From JALOLG01 sp963776935 (GTDB taxonomy: Bacteria; Actinomycetota; Acidimicrobiia; Acidimicrobiales; Ilumatobacteraceae): DNA of 64,000 nucleotides. A program made the position numbers and the translations under genes. The notes beneath the pieces are model-generated. The model saw only the letters and a program-made list of their open reading frames with translations. It was not told the DNA's origin and searched no databases. Below are positions 36,572-46,382 of the stretch, one piece after another; positions within the stretch are counted from its first letter, which is position 1, and the number at the start of each line of letters is the position of its first letter. The stretch is taken from positions 434,001-498,000 of the forward strand of contig CAVZOP010000001.1 in assembly GCA_963776935.1 (NCBI GenBank), given 5' to 3'.

Positions 36572-36618
36572 GAGTCGGGTCACCGAACGTCGCGTCGGGA
36601 CACGTTTGGTCGCCGACT
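36572..36618 (+). repeat. 47-bp dispersed repeat, copy 3
   Basis: Same length as copies 1 and 2. It keeps the 5' GAGTCGG and the 3' 15-16 bases (CGTTTGGTCGCCGACT), while the middle has diverged. Ends AGTCGG/CCGACT are inverted. It overlaps the stop codon of the minus-strand enoyl-CoA hydratase gene, as copy 1 overlaps a stop codon. Confidence 0.75.
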
Positions 36619-37373
36619 AACCGCGCGACGAGATCTTGGCCTTCAACGCCGCCAGCCGCTCGGCGAACCACGGCTGCTTGGTGCTCCACAGCTGGGGCTC
36701 GAGCTCGCGCTCGCACCGCCGCTGGGTGATCGCCGACGTCGGCCATGGCCTGGATCGTCGCTTTGGTGACGATCGCCAGTTCACGGGGCGCGCTGGCGGC
36801 AGTCGCCGCGATCGAGTGGGCGACCGAGAGCAACTCGTCGTCGTCGACGCAGCGGTAGGCGAGACCGACCCGCTCGGCTTCTGCACCGTCGAGCACCTGG
36901 CCGAACACGACGGCCGCCATCGTCGCCTGCGGTCCGGCGATGCGCCGGAACATCCACGTGTGACCGCCACCGGGGTGCAGGCCGATCTGCAGGAAACGGG
37001 TGTCGAACTTGGCACGGCGGGCCGCGATCCGAACGTCGCACCCGAGGGCGAGGTTCATGCCGGCGCCGACGGCCGCGCCGTTGACCGCCGCCAGTGTGGG
37101 CAGCGGGCTGCGGGCGATCCGCAAGAAACCCTCGTAGATGGTGCCGAGGCTGTCGCCGTTGGCCGTTCCGAGGTTGCCGAGGTTCGCACCGGCACAGAAC
37201 GCTGGGGGCGTTCCGGTCACGACCAGGGCGCCGACCGACTCGTCGGCCTCGATCACGTCCATCGCGGCGATGATCTCGGTGACCATCGCGGCCGTGAGCG
37301 TGTTGCGCTCGTCAGGGTTGTTGAGCGTGAGCGTGGCCACGCCGTCGGCGATGTCGGTGAGGACCAGGGGCAT
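36617..37373 (-). pseudogene. Enoyl-CoA hydratase/isomerase family protein (frameshifted near C-terminus)
   Basis: About 251 residues if repaired. Crotonase features: NNPDERNTLTAAMV, PPAFCAGANLGNLG, the oxyanion segment AAVNGAAVGAGMNLALGCD, HPGGGHTWMFRRIAG. Removing one C near 36714 joins DHPAAV to ERELEPQLWSTKQPW and FAERLAALKAK, ending at TAG (36617-36619). Such enzymes hydrate or isomerise CoA thioesters in fatty-acid or aromatic catabolism; this one is not further assignable. Divergent from the hypothetical gene at 37419. Confidence 0.85.
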
Positions 37374-37418
37374 GCGGGAAGTCTGTCACGCCCGGCCGGT
37401 TGTAGCCTCGGCCCTGAG

Positions 37419-38044
37419 ATGCTCGACCACGTCTTCACCGATGCGATCAGCGCGTTGCGCGACGCCTTCGAAGCGGCGTTTCTCGAACGGCAGGCGTTCG
37501 AGGAGCACTTCCAGGTCGACGTGCTGCTCGGCGACATCACGTGGGAGACCAGCTACGGCCTGCCGGGTGAGGGGCAGCCGCCCCGGGTCGTCGCCCACAT
37601 CACGTTCGACTGGCCGACGTGGAGCCAGACCTCGTACCGACGCTGGTACGTCGACGAGGAGCTCGATGCGCCGCCGGTGATCGAGATGGAGATCGTGTTG
37701 CGGATCCAGCGACTCGCCGAGCAACCCGACCCGCGGCGGTGTTCGCGGCGCTGCCCGACCACAGCCCACCGATCGGGAGTGAGCGCCTCGAGCGGGCCGG
37801 GCTGACGGTCGAGATCGGTCATCCCGACCCCAACGACTCGGCCGGTCTGGCGGCCGCCGAGTACGCCGTCGAGATCACCTACGAAGGTCTCTACGAGCTC
37901 GTCGAGGAGACACTCGCCGACGGGTCGAGCTCGATCCTCGACGACCACTTCGGGGCGCTCGGCGGTTGGATCGCCTCGATGCTCGTGAAGCTCGGCGATC
38001 TGCGGCTCGCCTTCCTGCCGGCCGACGACGTCGAGACAGAGTGA
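37419..38044 (+). pseudogene. Hypothetical protein, one-base frameshift
   Basis: About 208 residues if repaired; acidic and soluble, with WETSYGLPGEGQPPRVVAHI in the first half and SAGLAAAEYAVEITYEGLYE in the second. The halves are in different frames; adding one base near 37731-37736 reads QPDPAAVFAALPDHSPP. No family recognised. Four bases separate it from the downstream enoyl-CoA hydratase gene, so the two are likely an operon. Confidence 0.65.
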
Positions 38045-38048
38045 GCAG

Positions 38049-38834
38049 ATGAGCGAAGCGCCCGTGCTGCTCGACGTGTCCGATGGGATCGCGACGGTCA
38101 CGCTCAACCGGCCCGAGGTGCGCAACGCGTTGTCGAGCGAGGTGCTGCGGCTGATGCCGGAGCTGATCCGCACGGCGGAGGCTGACGACGACGTGAGCGT
38201 GATCGTGCTCACCGGTGCCGATCCGGCGTTCTGCGCCGGGCTCGACCTCGACGAGCTCGGCTCGACCGGGATCAACTCGGGCTCCGGCGGTGGGTCCGAG
38301 AACGCTCCCGCGCGCAGCGGTGCCCGCGGCCCGTTTCCGCGTTTGACCAAGCCGCTGATCGGGGCGATCAACGGTGTCGCCATCACCGGCGGGTTCGAGC
38401 TGGCGCTCAACTGCGACTTCCTGATCGCCAGCGAGCGCGCCAAGTTCGGCGACACCCACGCCCGGGTCGGCGTGATGCCGGGCTGGGGCCTCACCGTGCT
38501 CCTCCCGCAGGCGATCGGTGTTCGCCGGGCCCGCGAGATGAGCTTCACCGGCAACTTCATGTCGGCCGAGGAGGCACTGGAGCGCGGGCTCGTGAACCAC
38601 GTCGTGCCGCACGCGGAACTGATGCCGTTCACCCGCTCGATCGCGGCCGACATCGTGGGCAACGAGGCCGACGCGGTCCGACAGATCCGTCAGACCTACG
38701 CCGTGATCGCCCACGACGACGACGGATGGGAGACCGAAGCACGCGACTCGCGGGCATGGCGGCGCTCGATGTCGAGCGCCGAGACGATCGCCGCCCGCCG
38801 CGCCGCCATCCAGGCTCGCGGCCGAGCCCAGTGA
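38049..38834 (+). CDS. Enoyl-CoA hydratase/isomerase family protein
   Basis: 261 residues. Crotonase signatures: ATVTLNRPEVRNALSSEVL, DPAFCAGLDLDELG, INGVAITGGFELALNCDF, FGDTHARVGVMPGWG, with a normal C-terminal trimerisation helix region. It is a second family member within 1 kb of the minus-strand one, but the two differ widely, so they are not a recent duplication. Likely role in beta-oxidation-type chemistry. Confidence 0.92.
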   Translation: MSEAPVLLDVSDGIATVTLNRPEVRNALSSEVLRLMPELIRTAEADDDVSVIVLTGADPAFCAGLDLDELGSTGINSGSGGGSENAPARSGARGPFPRLTKPLIGAINGVAITGGFELALNCDFLIASERAKFGDTHARVGVMPGWGLTVLLPQAIGVRRAREMSFTGNFMSAEEALERGLVNHVVPHAELMPFTRSIAADIVGNEADAVRQIRQTYAVIAHDDDGWETEARDSRAWRRSMSSAETIAARRAAIQARGRAQ

Positions 38835-38837
38835 CGA

Positions 38838-39824
38838 TCAGATATCCGCGCCGCGGGCGCGGAGGTCGGCTTTGATGGCCTCGGCGATGTCGAGGGCGAG
38901 GATCTCGGCGCCCGTCTCGTTGAGGTGGAACCCATCGTCGGCGCGGACGTCCTTGCCGATGTCGTCCCGGGGATCGATGACGTACTCGGCCCAGCCACCC
39001 GTGCGGCCGGAGAACCGGCTCCAGGTGTCGATGAACACGATCGACGGGCGCTTGGCCGCCTCGGCCTTGGCGGTCTCGTCCTGCACCTGCATGCGGAACG
39101 TGACGTCGGGATCGTCGTCGTTGGGGATGCCGACCCAGATCACCGTGCGGCCGTCCTGGACGAGGAAGTCCATCACCTCGCCGACTCGCTCCCCGTACTC
39201 GGCGCGCCAGTCGGCGTTGTCGGAATCGGGCACCGGCTGGAACGCGACCACGCCACCGGTCGCGTCGAGCAGACCCTGGGCATCGTTCCCGCCGAACGTG
39301 ATGACGACGATGTCGGGATCGACCGCCGGCACCTGCTCGCGCAGGCGGGCGGTCCAGTCGAAGTAGTCGGGACGCGCCAAGCCGGACGACACCTTGTAGT
39401 CGAGTGTGGTGTCGACGAGATCGGTGTCGGCGAGCAACCGGTCGAGGTAGGGCGCGAACGTACCGGCGTCGCTGTCGCCGGCGATCAGCACGACGGCCGG
39501 GTTCTCGGCCGTCGGCGGTCCGGTGTCCTCGGGTGGCGGTTCGGTCGGCGGCGAGGTGGTGGCCGACTCGGATGGGCTGGCCACGTCGGCGGGGGCGGCC
39601 GTCTCGTCCGGACCATCCGAACCCTCCGCGGCGTCGGCGACGCTGCCCGGGTTGAGCGAACCATCGTCGTCGGAGAGCGTCGACACCACCTTCGCCGCGA
39701 ACGCGCCGACGCCCACGAGCACCGTGAGCGCGCCGACCCGGCGGATCCTGTACCGCTGCCGGCTGACCTTCGGGCGCGGTGTCGGACGTGACGGCGGCGC
39801 GACGAGCGACATGACCCGCCCCAT
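38838..39824 (-). CDS. Membrane-anchored SGNH/GDSL hydrolase (DUF459-like)
   Basis: 328 residues from ATG 39824; ATG 39812 is equally possible. Short basic N-terminus, one membrane helix (VGALTVLVGVGAFAAKVV), a Pro/Thr/Glu/Ser-rich wall-spanning linker of about 70 residues, then an SGNH hydrolase domain. Block I is IAGDSDAGTFAPYL, block III ITFGGNDAQGL, and the catalytic Asp/His pair is DDGFHLNETG. Probably deacylates a cell-surface glycan or lipid outside the membrane. Convergent with the hydratase, divergent from the BMP lipoprotein. Confidence 0.85.
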   Translation of the reverse strand: MGRVMSLVAPPSRPTPRPKVSRQRYRIRRVGALTVLVGVGAFAAKVVSTLSDDDGSLNPGSVADAAEGSDGPDETAAPADVASPSESATTSPPTEPPPEDTGPPTAENPAVVLIAGDSDAGTFAPYLDRLLADTDLVDTTLDYKVSSGLARPDYFDWTARLREQVPAVDPDIVVITFGGNDAQGLLDATGGVVAFQPVPDSDNADWRAEYGERVGEVMDFLVQDGRTVIWVGIPNDDDPDVTFRMQVQDETAKAEAAKRPSIVFIDTWSRFSGRTGGWAEYVIDPRDDIGKDVRADDGFHLNETGAEILALDIAEAIKADLRARGADI

Positions 39825-39850
39825 GCTAAGGGCCGAGGGGCTTTGCGGCC

Positions 39851-39876
39851 GGAGCATGTACCGCGCGGTAGGCTCC
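39851..39876. promoter_or_regulatory. Nested palindrome upstream of the BMP lipoprotein gene
   Basis: A perfect 12-base core TACCGCGCGGTA (39859-39870) flanked by GGAGC and GCTCC. It lies in the 110-base divergent region between the SGNH hydrolase and the nucleoside-importer genes. The TAGGCT overlapping its right side could serve as a -10 box, so it is a plausible repressor operator for importer expression. Confidence 0.5.
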
Positions 39877-39934
39877 GTGCGGTTCCCGTGAACAAGGACA
39901 CCCGACCAACGATCCATCCCGAGAAGGGGGAGAC

Positions 39935-41140
39935 ATGATCAAGAGCAAGCGCGTGCTTGCCGCCGCGCTCGTCGCCGCGCTGGGCCTCACCGCCGCCGCA
40001 TGTGGCGACGACGACGAAGACGCGACACCCGAGACCGAGGCGCCCGGCGACACGTCGGCCGCAACCACACCCGGCACGGATGCCCCAGCAGGTACCGATG
40101 CCCCGGCAGGTACCGATGCCCCGGCAGCTACGGAGGCCCCCGACGGGACCTCGCCGGCACCCGCCGACGGCGTCACGGTCGGCCTCCTGTTCGACATCAC
40201 CGGGCGCGGCGACAAGTCGTTCAACGACGCCGCTGCTGCCGGTCTCGACCAGGCCGTCGAGGAGTTCGGTGTCGTCCCCAGCGAGTCCACTCCGACTGGC
40301 GACGCCGACCGTGCCGACCGCTTGAACCTGCTCGTCGGTGACGGCAACCAGCTCGTCATCGGAGTCGGGTTCCTCTGGACGGATGCCCTCGAAGCAGGTG
40401 CGATCGCCAACCCCGACACGCACTTCGCGCTCGTCGACGGTGTCGCCCAGGACCCAGCCGGTACCCCGGACGATCCCAGCGACGACACCGATCTCCCCAA
40501 CGTCGCCAACCTGCTGTTCGCCGAGGAGCAGGGATCGTTCCTCGTCGGCGCCGCAGCCGCGCTGACCAGCCAGACCGGCAAGATCGGCTTCGTCGGTGGC
40601 GTCGAGATCGACCTGATCAAGAAGTTCGAGGCCGGCTTCATCGCAGGTGCGACGGCGGTCAACCCCGACATCGAGATCCTGTCGAACTACGCCAGCCAGC
40701 CGCCGGACTTCACGGGCTTCAACGCCCCGAACGTCGGCCTCGAGATCGCCACCCAGATGTACGCCGACGGCGCTGACGTGATCTACCACGCAGCTGGCGG
40801 CACGGGACTCGGCGTCTTCCAGGCGGCCACCGAAGCCGGCGCACCGGGTGAGGTGTGGGCGATCGGCGTCGACTCCGACCAGTGGCAGACGGCCGATCCG
40901 GCCCAGCAGCCGTACATCCTGACCTCGATGCTGAAGCGCGTCGACGTCGCCGTGTACGAGACGATCAAGGCCGAGGTCGAGGGTGCGTTCGAACCCGGCA
41001 TCCAGGTCTTCGACCTGTCGGTCGACGGAGTGGGCTACGCAACGTCGGGCGACCACTTGAGCGCCGAGACGATCGCTGCGCTCGAGGACTTCAAGGCGCA
41101 GATCATCGCCGGCGACATCACCGTGCCAACCGCACCGTGA
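39935..41140 (+). CDS. BMP-family substrate-binding lipoprotein (nucleoside ABC importer)
   Basis: 401 residues. Lipoprotein signal with lipobox TAAAC (Cys23), then a low-complexity linker with three GTDAPA repeats (about residues 48-66). The BMP/PnrA-type binding domain follows: VGLLFDITGRGDKSFNDAA, FAEEQGSFLVGAAAALTS, KIGFVGGVEIDLIKKFEAGF, and a VWAIGVDSDQ strand. This family binds purine nucleosides for import. It has a good ribosome-binding site (AAGGGGGA). A terminator-like hairpin follows before the ATPase gene, probably letting the binding protein be made in excess. Confidence 0.92.
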   Translation: MIKSKRVLAAALVAALGLTAAACGDDDEDATPETEAPGDTSAATTPGTDAPAGTDAPAGTDAPAATEAPDGTSPAPADGVTVGLLFDITGRGDKSFNDAAAAGLDQAVEEFGVVPSESTPTGDADRADRLNLLVGDGNQLVIGVGFLWTDALEAGAIANPDTHFALVDGVAQDPAGTPDDPSDDTDLPNVANLLFAEEQGSFLVGAAAALTSQTGKIGFVGGVEIDLIKKFEAGFIAGATAVNPDIEILSNYASQPPDFTGFNAPNVGLEIATQMYADGADVIYHAAGGTGLGVFQAATEAGAPGEVWAIGVDSDQWQTADPAQQPYILTSMLKRVDVAVYETIKAEVEGAFEPGIQVFDLSVDGVGYATSGDHLSAETIAALEDFKAQIIAGDITVPTAP

Positions 41141-41170
41141 CAACGCTCCGCGGCTGATCCGTCAGCAGTA

Positions 41171-41198
41171 CGTGGCCCCGCCGAAAGGCGGGGCCACG
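41171..41198 (+). terminator. Intrinsic-terminator-like hairpin after the BMP gene
   Basis: Perfect 12-bp stem CGTGGCCCCGCC/GGCGGGGCCACG with a GAAA tetraloop, followed by a short T run at 41203-41206. It sits between the binding-protein gene and the ABC ATPase gene. It fits an attenuating terminator or an mRNA-stabilising 3' hairpin. Confidence 0.85.
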
Positions 41199-41275
41199 GT
41201 CGTTTTCGGCGCCGTTCGACGCACGCGCTGGCCGCTTACCGATCGGGTTGTGCGGATCGGCTAGAACATCGACCC

Positions 41276-42818
41276 ATGACGGACGTCACGACGGAGCGGG
41301 CCGTGGCGATCGAGCTGCGCGACATCGTCAAGCGGTTCCCGGGTGTCGTGGCCAACGACGGGGTCAACGTCACGGTGCGCGCCGGCTCGATCCACGCCAT
41401 CATCGGTGAGAACGGCTCCGGGAAGTCGACGTTGATGAAGACGCTCTACGGTGCCCACCGCCCCGACGAGGGGACGATCATCGTCAACGGTGTCGAACAG
41501 AACTTCCGCTCACCGCGTGACGCGATCGCGGTCGGCATCGGGATGGTGTTCCAGCACTTCCAACTCGCCGACAACTTCACGGTGTGGGAGAACATCGTGC
41601 TCGGCGACGAACCGGGCACCCGGTGGAACCTCGGCCGCAAGGACGCGGTCCAGTCGCTGCGTGACCTCGGCAAGCGTTACGGCCTCGAGGTCGACCCGAA
41701 CGCGCTCGTCAGCGACCTCGGCGTCGGCCAGAAGCAGCGCGTCGAGATCCTCAAGGTGCTGTACCGCGGCGCCAAGATCATCATCCTCGACGAACCGACT
41801 GCCGTCCTGGTCCCGCAGGAGGTCGACGAGCTGTTCGAATCGATGCGCGAGCTCACCGCCGCCGGGGCGACGGCGATCTTCATCTCCCACAAGCTCGACG
41901 AGGTGCTCCGCTTCGCCGACGCGATCACCGTCATCAGGGCCGGCAAGACGGTGGGCGACGTGTCCGATCCGACGACGGTCGACGCCCACCAGCTCGCCGA
42001 GATGATGGTCGGCAGCGAGCTGCCCTCGCCCGAGACGCGCGAGAGCACCGTGACGACCGATGTCGCGCTCGACGTCGTCGGCCTCACCGTCGACGCCGAC
42101 GGCGGCGCACCGGCTCTGCTCGACGACGTGTCGTTCACGATCCATCGCGGCGAGGTCGTCGGCATCGCCGGGATCGAGGGCAACGGGCAGTCCGAACTGG
42201 TCGAGGCGATCCTCGGCCTCGTCGAGGGCGCCATCGGGCGGATCGAGCTGTTCGGCGACGACATCACGAACGCGTCGACCCGTGACCGGCGCACCGGCGG
42301 GCTCGGCTACATCCCCGAGGACCGCCAGAAGGACGGCATGGTGCTGCCGTTCCCACTGTGGGAGAACAGCGTGCTCGGCCACCAGTCGCAACGGCCGTTC
42401 GGCAACGGCATCTGGATCGACAAGAAGGGCGCCGTCGAGCGCACCGAGCAGATCATCGAGAATTTCGACGTCCGCACCCCGTCGGCGTTCGTGCCGGCGC
42501 TCACCCTGTCGGGCGGCAACCAGCAGAAGCTGATCGTCGGGCGCGAGATGACCACCGAACCGAAGGTGCTCATCGCCTCCCACCCCACGCGCGGGCATCG
42601 ACGTCGGGGCCCAGGCCGCGATCTGGGACGTCATCCGCACGGCGCGCGCCGCCGGGCTCGGGGTGCTCCTGATCTCGGCCGACCTGGAGGAGCTGATCGG
42701 TCTGTCCGACACGCTGTACGTGATCTACCGGGGCAAACTGGTCGCCCGGCTCGATCCGGCTGACGTGACACCCAAGGTGCTCGGTTCGTACATGACGGGT
42801 GCGGGTGCCCCGACGTGA
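41276..42818 (+). pseudogene. Nucleoside/sugar ABC transporter ATPase, two ATP-binding domains (one-base frameshift)
   Basis: About 513 residues if repaired, with tandem ATPase domains as in RbsA/NupA-type proteins. Domain 1: GENGSGKSTLMKTLYGA, LGVGQKQRVEILKVL, IIILDEPTAVL. Domain 2: VVGIAGIEGNGQSELVEAI, TLSGGNQQKLIVGREM. Removing one G of the GGG at 42593-42595 restores ASHPTRGIDVGAQAAIWDVI and the C-terminus, ending with TGA 42816-42818 that overlaps the permease GTG start. It powers the BMP importer. Confidence 0.9.
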
Positions 42819-43956
42819 ACCGGGCGCTGAACACCACCAAACGAATCCTGGCGAGGCTCGGGCCGAACGTGCTGGCCCCGATCATCGCCGGCGCCGTCGC
42901 GATCGCCGTCTCGAGCATCGCCCTGCTGCTGTCGGGCTACAGCCCCACCGAAGCGTTCAGCGCGATGTGGAAGGTGCTCGACTCGACGGAGTCGGTCATC
43001 GGCATCATCAACAAGGCGGCGTGGTTCTACGTCGCGGGTGTCGCCGTGGCGATCGGCTTCAAGATGGGTCTGTTCAACATCGGCGCCGACGGCCAGTACC
43101 GCCTCGCCGCGCTGTTCGCCGCCTACTTCGGCGCCAAGGCCGATCTCCCCGCGGTCCTCCACGTGCTGTACATCATGCTGATCGCGGTGATCGTCGGCGC
43201 CGCATGGGCGGCGATTCCCGGCATCTTGAAGATCACCCGCGGCGTCAACGAGGTGATCTCGACGATCATGCTCAACTTCGTCGCCACCGGCCTCACCGCC
43301 TGGCTGCTCAACACCTACTTCCGGAACCGCACCGGGGGCCTCACCGCCGAGACCAAGGTGATCCCCGGGAGCGGACGCATCCCTTCGCTCAACGCACTGT
43401 TCGAGGCGATCGGCTTCCATTTCGGGGGCGTCGTGCTCCAGGGCTACGTCGTCCTGGCGATCCTGGTCGGGATCGGCTACTACGTGTTGTTGTTCCGCAG
43501 CCGGTACGGGTTCGAGCTGCGGGTGACCGGCGTGAACCCGTCGGCGGCGAAGGCCTCGGGCGTCAACCCCAAGCGGATGATCCTCATCACGATCATGTTG
43601 TCGGGCGCGGTGGCCGGGTTGATCGGCATGGGTCCGTTGCTGTCCGACCCGCAGTACTACAGGTACGGCGACCAGTTCCCGCTGACGCTCGGCTTCACCG
43701 GCCTGTCGCTGGCGCTGCTCGGGCGCAACAACCCGGTCGGCATCGCCCTGGCGGCGATCGTGTGGGCGGCGATCGAACGCGGGACTCAACCGCTGTCGAT
43801 CATCGGCATCCCGCAGGAGATCGGCATCATCCTGCAAGGTTCGTTCCTGCTGTCGGCCGTGATCGTGTTCGAGGTCTTCAGCCGCCGAGCCCAGGAGCAG
43901 GCGATCCGAGACGCGGCGGCGAAAGCCGCCCCGCGGCGATGGGAGCGCCGGCGTGA
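42815..43956 (+). pseudogene. Nucleoside ABC importer permease 1 (probable frameshift near C-terminus)
   Basis: About 380 residues, with BPD_transp_2-type helices: PIIAGAVAIAVSSIALLLSG, GVAVAIGFKMGLFNIGADGQ, ITRGVNEVISTIMLNFVATG, SLALLGRNNPVGIALAAIVW. The open frame runs on to 44446, but the part beyond about 43930 is not protein-like. Adding one C to the C4 run at 43929-43932 gives KAAPAAMGAPA and a TGA that overlaps the next gene as GTGA. GTG start overlaps the ATPase stop. Confidence 0.85.
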
Positions 43957-45255
43957 GCCTCGAGGCCGAGGACACCGGTACCACCGTCGCCTCCACCCAA
44001 CTCGTCGAGCGGCGTCAGTGGTTCGAGGGTCGCAACCTCGTGGTGCTGCTCGCCGTCCTCGGGTTGGCGGTGATGTCGACCGCCCGGGTGATCGCCGACG
44101 CCGACCGGCTGACGTCGTCGGGCACCATCGGGCTCGGCTTGCGGCTGGCGATCCCGATCGCCCTCGCCGGCATCGGCGGCCTGTACGCCGAACGATCCGG
44201 GACCGTCAACATCGGCCTCGAGGGCATGATGGTCATGGGCACGATCATGGCCGGCTACTTCGGGTGGCAGTTCGGACCCGTCGCCGCCCTCGTCGCCGGA
44301 GCCTTCGGCGGCATCCTGGCGGGACTGCTGCTCGGGCTGGCGACCGCCACGTTCGGCGTCAACCACATCGTGGCCGGGTTCGCGATCAACATCATCGCCC
44401 CGGGTGTCGCCCGGTTCCTGGCAAATCAGTGGTTCACCACCCCTGAGGCGGCGGCGCTGGGCGGGTCGGTGAGCAACGGTCCACCGGTCGATGGCCAGTT
44501 CCCGAAGGTCTCCCTCCCGGTGTTGTCGAGCGGCCCCGACCTCCTCGGTGATCTCGAGGAAAAGGGATGGTGGCTGATCTCCGACGCCGCCGGAATCCTG
44601 CGCGGGCTGACGGTCCGACATCCGGCTCGACACGATCCTGGCCATCTTGCTCATCATCGGCACGGGCTATCTCGTCTGGCACACCCCGTTCGGGCTTCGC
44701 CTGCGGGCCGCCGGCGAGAAGCCGGGCGCCGCCGACTCGCTCGGCGTGTCGGTCATCAGGATGCGCTACTACGGCGTCATCCTTTCCGGGACGATGGCCG
44801 GCCTCGGCGGCGCCGTGTTGGTGTTCGCCGGTGCCAACCGCTATCAGCAGGGCCAGACCCAGGGTCAGGGCTTCCTCGGTCTCGCCGCCCTCGTGTTCGG
44901 GAACTGGATGCCGGCCGGGGTGCTCGGCGGCGCCGGGGTGTTCGGCTACGCCAACGGCATCAGGCTCAGCATCGACGCCAGCACCACGGTCAAGGCATTG
45001 ATCCTCGCCGTTGGCATTGCGTTGGCGCTGTTCGCGATCTGGTCCGTCTATCGGCGCAAGGCTCAAGCCGCGGTGATCGCCGCGGTCGTCGCCGCCCTGG
45101 CGTTCGTCGTGTACGCGGTCGTCGACGAGATCAACAACCAGTTCATCTACATGACTCCGTACGTCGTGACGCTGCTCGTCGTGACGCTGTTCGCCCAACG
45201 ATTGCGCCCACCGGCGGCTGAGGGCATCCCGTACCGCAAGGGCGACTCGCTGTAA
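43953..45255 (+). pseudogene. Nucleoside ABC importer permease 2 (one-base frameshift)
   Basis: About 433 residues if repaired. Conserved motifs are GLYAERSGTVNIGLEGMMVM and NHIVAGFAINIIAPGVARFL, then after the break TGYLVWHTPFGLRLRAAGE and GQGFLGLAALVFGNWMPAG. Removing one G of the GG at 44612-44613 reads LTSDIRLDTILAILLIIGT across the gap. It completes the importer (binding protein, ATPase, two permeases). The adenosine deaminase gene starts two bases after its stop. Confidence 0.88.
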
Positions 45256-45257
45256 CG

Positions 45258-46376
45258 ATGCCGTCCGCGTCCACCGCCGCGCCCATCGACGCGGCAACGA
45301 ACTACGCAGCATCCATCCGGGCCGCCCCCAAGGTGCTGCTGCACGACCACCTCGACGGCGGGCTGCGCCCGGCGACGGTGCTCGAGCTCGCCGACGAGAT
45401 CGGCTGGACGCTGCCCGCGTCCGACGAGGTGTCGCTGCAGCGATGGTTCACCCGCGGGGCCGACTCCCGCGACATCCTCCAGTACCTCGCCACGTTCGAG
45501 CACACCGTCGCCGTGATGCAGACCGCCGAGGCGATCGAACGCGTCGCCGCCGAGGCCGTGGTCGACCTCGCTGACGATGGCGTGATGTACGCCGAGGTGA
45601 GGTTCGCGCCGGAGCTCCACCAGGCCAACGGCTTGTCGCTCGACGCCGTCACCGACGCCGTGACCGCCGGATATCGCCGCGGTGAGGCCGAAGCACTCGC
45701 GGCCGGTCACGACATCACCGTCAACGCCATCTGCTGCGCGATGCGCACCGAGCGGCGCTCGATGGAGATCGCCCGTCACGTCGATCGCCGGCGGCGCGTC
45801 GACGACAAGGTGGTGGCGTTCGACCTCGCCGGCGCCGAGACCGGTTGGCCGCCGTCGCTGCACGCCGATGCTCTGGAGTTCGCCCGTCAGCGGCATCTGA
45901 ACATCACGATCCACGCCAGCGAGCCCCCCGACCTCGAGCTGATCTCGGACGCCATCGCCCATGGCGCCCATCGCATCGGTCACGGAGTCCGGCTCCAGTC
46001 GGATACGGCGATCGGCGAGGACGGCGACCTGCAACTCGGTCTGCTCGCCCAATACGTGCTCGACCACCGGATCCATCTCGAGATGGCGCCGACGTGCAAC
46101 GTCCAGATCGGCGCCGTCCCCGCCGTCGCCGCTCACCCGATCGGGCCGTTCCTGCGGGCCGGTTTCAACGTCGGCGTCAACACCGACAACCGGCTGATGA
46201 GCGGTGTCTCACCGTCGTCCGAACTGCTGGCCGTCGCCACCGCGTTCGAGCTGACGTGGATCGAGATCGGCACGCTCGTGACGAACGCCGCCAACAGCAC
46301 GTTCGCTCCGTACGAGCAGCGGAGACGGCTCGTCGACGAAGTGATCCGCCCGGCCTACGCCAATCTCAACGCTTGA
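45258..46376 (+). CDS. add: Adenosine deaminase
   Basis: 372 residues. Metal and substrate motifs: LLHDHLDGGLRP (HxH Zn ligands), MYAEVRFAPELHQ, ITIHASEPPDLE with the catalytic Glu, RIGHGVRL with the catalytic His, and NTDNRLMS in place of the usual NTDDP-type loop. Deaminates adenosine/deoxyadenosine to inosine. Position at the end of the nucleoside importer operon strongly supports a purine nucleoside substrate. A second, divergent add gene lies at 52777. Confidence 0.93.
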   Translation: MPSASTAAPIDAATNYAASIRAAPKVLLHDHLDGGLRPATVLELADEIGWTLPASDEVSLQRWFTRGADSRDILQYLATFEHTVAVMQTAEAIERVAAEAVVDLADDGVMYAEVRFAPELHQANGLSLDAVTDAVTAGYRRGEAEALAAGHDITVNAICCAMRTERRSMEIARHVDRRRRVDDKVVAFDLAGAETGWPPSLHADALEFARQRHLNITIHASEPPDLELISDAIAHGAHRIGHGVRLQSDTAIGEDGDLQLGLLAQYVLDHRIHLEMAPTCNVQIGAVPAVAAHPIGPFLRAGFNVGVNTDNRLMSGVSPSSELLAVATAFELTWIEIGTLVTNAANSTFAPYEQRRRLVDEVIRPAYANLNA

Positions 46377-46382
46377 CCCGGT

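Noticed and set aside
42815..44446. 543-residue permease with a long Arg-rich tail
   Set aside because: The part after about 43930 is the second permease gene read in the wrong frame; a one-base repair gives a stop overlapping the next start.
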